Of a stretch of 64,000 nucleotides of DNA, positions 62,313 through 64,000 are shown one piece after another. Position 1 is the stretch's first letter. Each line of letters opens with the position of its first letter. The notes under the pieces are model-generated. The model saw only the letters and a list, made by a program, of their open reading frames with translations. It ran no database searches and was not told the DNA's origin. The position numbers were made by a program, and so were the translations under genes. Source of the stretch: an uncultured Pseudomonadales bacterium (GTDB taxonomy: Bacteria > Pseudomonadota > Gammaproteobacteria > Pseudomonadales > Azotimanducaceae). The stretch spans positions 4,997,154-5,061,153 of the forward strand of contig OY282447.1 of the NCBI GenBank assembly GCA_958296165.1, given 5' to 3'.

Positions 62313-62639
62313 GGCATTCCTCCTGCACGGTTCCTCGTGGCCTCGTTGTCGCCGAGCGCAGCCGCAACGCGCCCAGTTCCGCGGCTTATCGCACAGTCGA
62401 ACGCACCTTGGACCAAGAAAGGTCAATGTCCTACAAGACCAAGGGCGGATGTCTCAAACGCCAACGCAGACTTGCTCGAAACACTGAATGCGGCGAGAGT
62501 AGGCCGCCGACCAGCCAAAGGACTACCGATGCCGCACGCCGCACGATGCCCCTACCCCGTCGAGACGTCGGCTCGGGGCGGCGCGTGGCGCAACGTTGAA
62601 GTCGTCTGACGGCATGCAAGCGAAGGGGCGGCACCAGCC
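62313..62639. other. Intergenic region between jetD and the ABC transporter
   Basis: These 327 bp contain the divergent promoters. No jetA, jetB or jetC fragment and no credible small gene are seen. Confidence 0.5.
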
Positions 62640-64000
62640 TTGAAGGCGTTCTCTAAGCTCCGCCAGCGAGAGGCGGCGCTGGACCGACGCGCCAGCCTGG
62701 TCGACACGCAAACGGATCTCACCTTCGGCGAAACGTTGGAGGTGGCCGCACGCGGGATGTTCTTCGTGCGCCATTTCTTCTGGCGCTACATCGCCAAGAC
62801 CGTGCTGGCTTTTCTTGCCGGCGCCATACCGATCACGATCCTGCCCTGGCCGGTGAAGATCCTCATCGACCATGTAGTGCTAGGACGGCCGGTGAGCGAA
62901 GCAACGGGCTATCCGCCGCTCTGGCATCCGTTCCTAGATGCCTTCGCAGGCGCGACGCCGCTCGAGGTGCTCGCCGCCGTCATGGGCATATTCGCCGCGC
63001 TGATCGTGCTGATGGGCGCATACGCTTCCGGCGAGTGGGCGAGAGACGAGGTGGACGCCAACCTCGAGGAAGGCCACGACACCGCCACCCGGGTCGAGAA
63101 CAGGCTGCACGGCGGCCACAGCCACGTCGGCGGCATCTACGGCTTCATCGAGTTCAAGATCAACACCCGTCTTACCCAGTCCATCAACCACTATCTGCGT
63201 TCCCGCCTGTTCGAGCGCATCAAGGCGCTGCCGATGACGACCTTGGAGGATCAGCGCATCGGCGACAGCGTCTATCGAGTGATGTACGACACGCCGTCCA
63301 TCAACATGCCCTTCTACGAGGGATGGGGGCGAACGGTGATGTGCATCGCCGGCATCGCCATGGCGGTCGGCACGTTCATGAGCGCCTATCCCGAATCGCC
63401 CGGATTCGTGCTGATCACGGCGGCCGTGTTCCCCGTCTTTTTCGTGCTGTCGACTCCGTTCTGGCGCATGGCGCGGCGTCGCGCCCAAGCGTCCCGCGCC
63501 GCCGGCGCCATCGCTACGAGCACCATCGAAGAGGGCATGGACAACGTGCTGGTGGTGCAGAGTCTGGGCGGCAATCGCAAGGAGAAAGAGCGATTCGGCG
63601 ACGACTCGGGCGAGTCGTTCAAGCGCTACCGCGGTTTCGTCTGGATCGGCGTGAGCGTCGGCCAAATCGTCGAAATCGGCTACTTCATGATCGTCATGGG
63701 CTGCATCCTGTACGCCACAACGCAGATCGTCGACGGCGGCATGTCGCCGGGCGACTACGGAGCGCTGCTCTTCTACCTCAAGTGGATTCGCGGCCCGGCC
63801 CGGGCCATGGGCCTGGCCTGGGTCGAACTGCAATACCACGCATCGGGGCTGCGGCGCGTATTCGCATTGATGGACATGGCGGCAGAAGAGGACCTCGGCA
63901 GCAGGAAGCTGCCGCGCATCGAGCGTGGCGTCGCGTTGCGCAACGTCGGCTTCGTCTATCCGGACGGCCGCCGGGCACTCGCCGGCATCAACCTCACCGC
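62640..64000 (+). CDS. ABC transporter, fused permease-ATPase, 3'-truncated by window edge
   Basis: The frame is open from the TTG at 62640 (GAAGGGG 11 bp upstream; an in-frame stop at 62607 bounds it) to the end, at least 453 codons. It has a cytoplasmic N-terminus, then transmembrane segments (first AKTVLAFLAGAIPITILPW), the coupling region INHYLRSRLFERIKALP and TTLEDQRIGDSVYRVMYD, typical of ABC type IV exporters. The ATPase domain just begins (VALRNVGFVYPDGRRALAGI). Export of lipids, peptides or drugs is possible; the substrate is unknown. Confidence 0.85.
   Translation, partial: MKAFSKLRQREAALDRRASLVDTQTDLTFGETLEVAARGMFFVRHFFWRYIAKTVLAFLAGAIPITILPWPVKILIDHVVLGRPVSEATGYPPLWHPFLDAFAGATPLEVLAAVMGIFAALIVLMGAYASGEWARDEVDANLEEGHDTATRVENRLHGGHSHVGGIYGFIEFKINTRLTQSINHYLRSRLFERIKALPMTTLEDQRIGDSVYRVMYDTPSINMPFYEGWGRTVMCIAGIAMAVGTFMSAYPESPGFVLITAAVFPVFFVLSTPFWRMARRRAQASRAAGAIATSTIEEGMDNVLVVQSLGGNRKEKERFGDDSGESFKRYRGFVWIGVSVGQIVEIGYFMIVMGCILYATTQIVDGGMSPGDYGALLFYLKWIRGPARAMGLAWVELQYHASGLRRVFALMDMAAEEDLGSRKLPRIERGVALRNVGFVYPDGRRALAGINLT

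Overview
This window looks like chromosome of a high-GC gammaproteobacterium. The evidence is the psp stress operon with a divergent pspF, hslV-hslU followed by a DUF971 gene, a dnaX-ybaB-recR cluster running into rnd and a YcgN-family gene, plus hrpA, priA and a tRNA-Lys with encoded CCA. No rRNA or species-level marker is present, so genus is not resolved. GTG and TTG starts are common and most genes sit in tightly overlapping operons.

Backbone, 1-37100. A truncated SMC/YhaN-like ATPase enters from the left edge and converges on a small bufferin operon (bufA-bufB-bufC). A long minus-strand block follows: dnaX, ybaB, recR, rnd, ycgN-like, a small membrane protein, moxR, a CoxE-like VWA protein and hrpA. 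A glycerophosphodiesterase is divergent from dnaX. The phage-shock cluster is pspA, pspB, pspC, a DUF2807 protein and a small membrane coiled-coil protein, with pspF divergent. Next come a TPP enzyme, hisI-hisG, a giant ABC-permease/peptidase-like protein, hslV-hslU-DUF971, a DUF481 protein, a SPOR protein, priA, a secreted glycosidase with PKD and GEVED domains, and tRNA-Lys.

Integrated element, 37743-61741. A 24-kb element splits a JetD-like gene (Wadjet DUF3322/DUF2220 family). The 3' half lies at 37103-37752 next to tRNA-Lys and the 5' half at 61732-62312. A 10-bp direct repeat, AATTCCGCCA on the + strand, marks both junctions. Joining the halves there restores one open frame of about 406 codons. 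The element encodes a tyrosine integrase beside its right end, an AlpA-like regulator, a primase/RecA-like helicase, a putative replication protein, iteron-like repeats and a MobV/Pre relaxase. It therefore resembles a plasmid-derived, integrative and mobilizable element. Cargo at the left end is a secreted reprolysin-like protease and a secreted leucine-rich-repeat protein.

The middle of the element (44.4-54.8 kb) is a mosaic of small, mostly unrecognised genes. Three encode exported or membrane-anchored paralogs sharing a two-cysteine N-terminal domain with different C-termini. There is a 417-aa candidate HEPN protein with a broken second copy, an orphan HicB-like antitoxin, and several families of dispersed intergenic repeats and palindromes. 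This zone is the best place to look for something undescribed.

Right flank, 62640-64000. An ABC transporter gene runs off the window edge.
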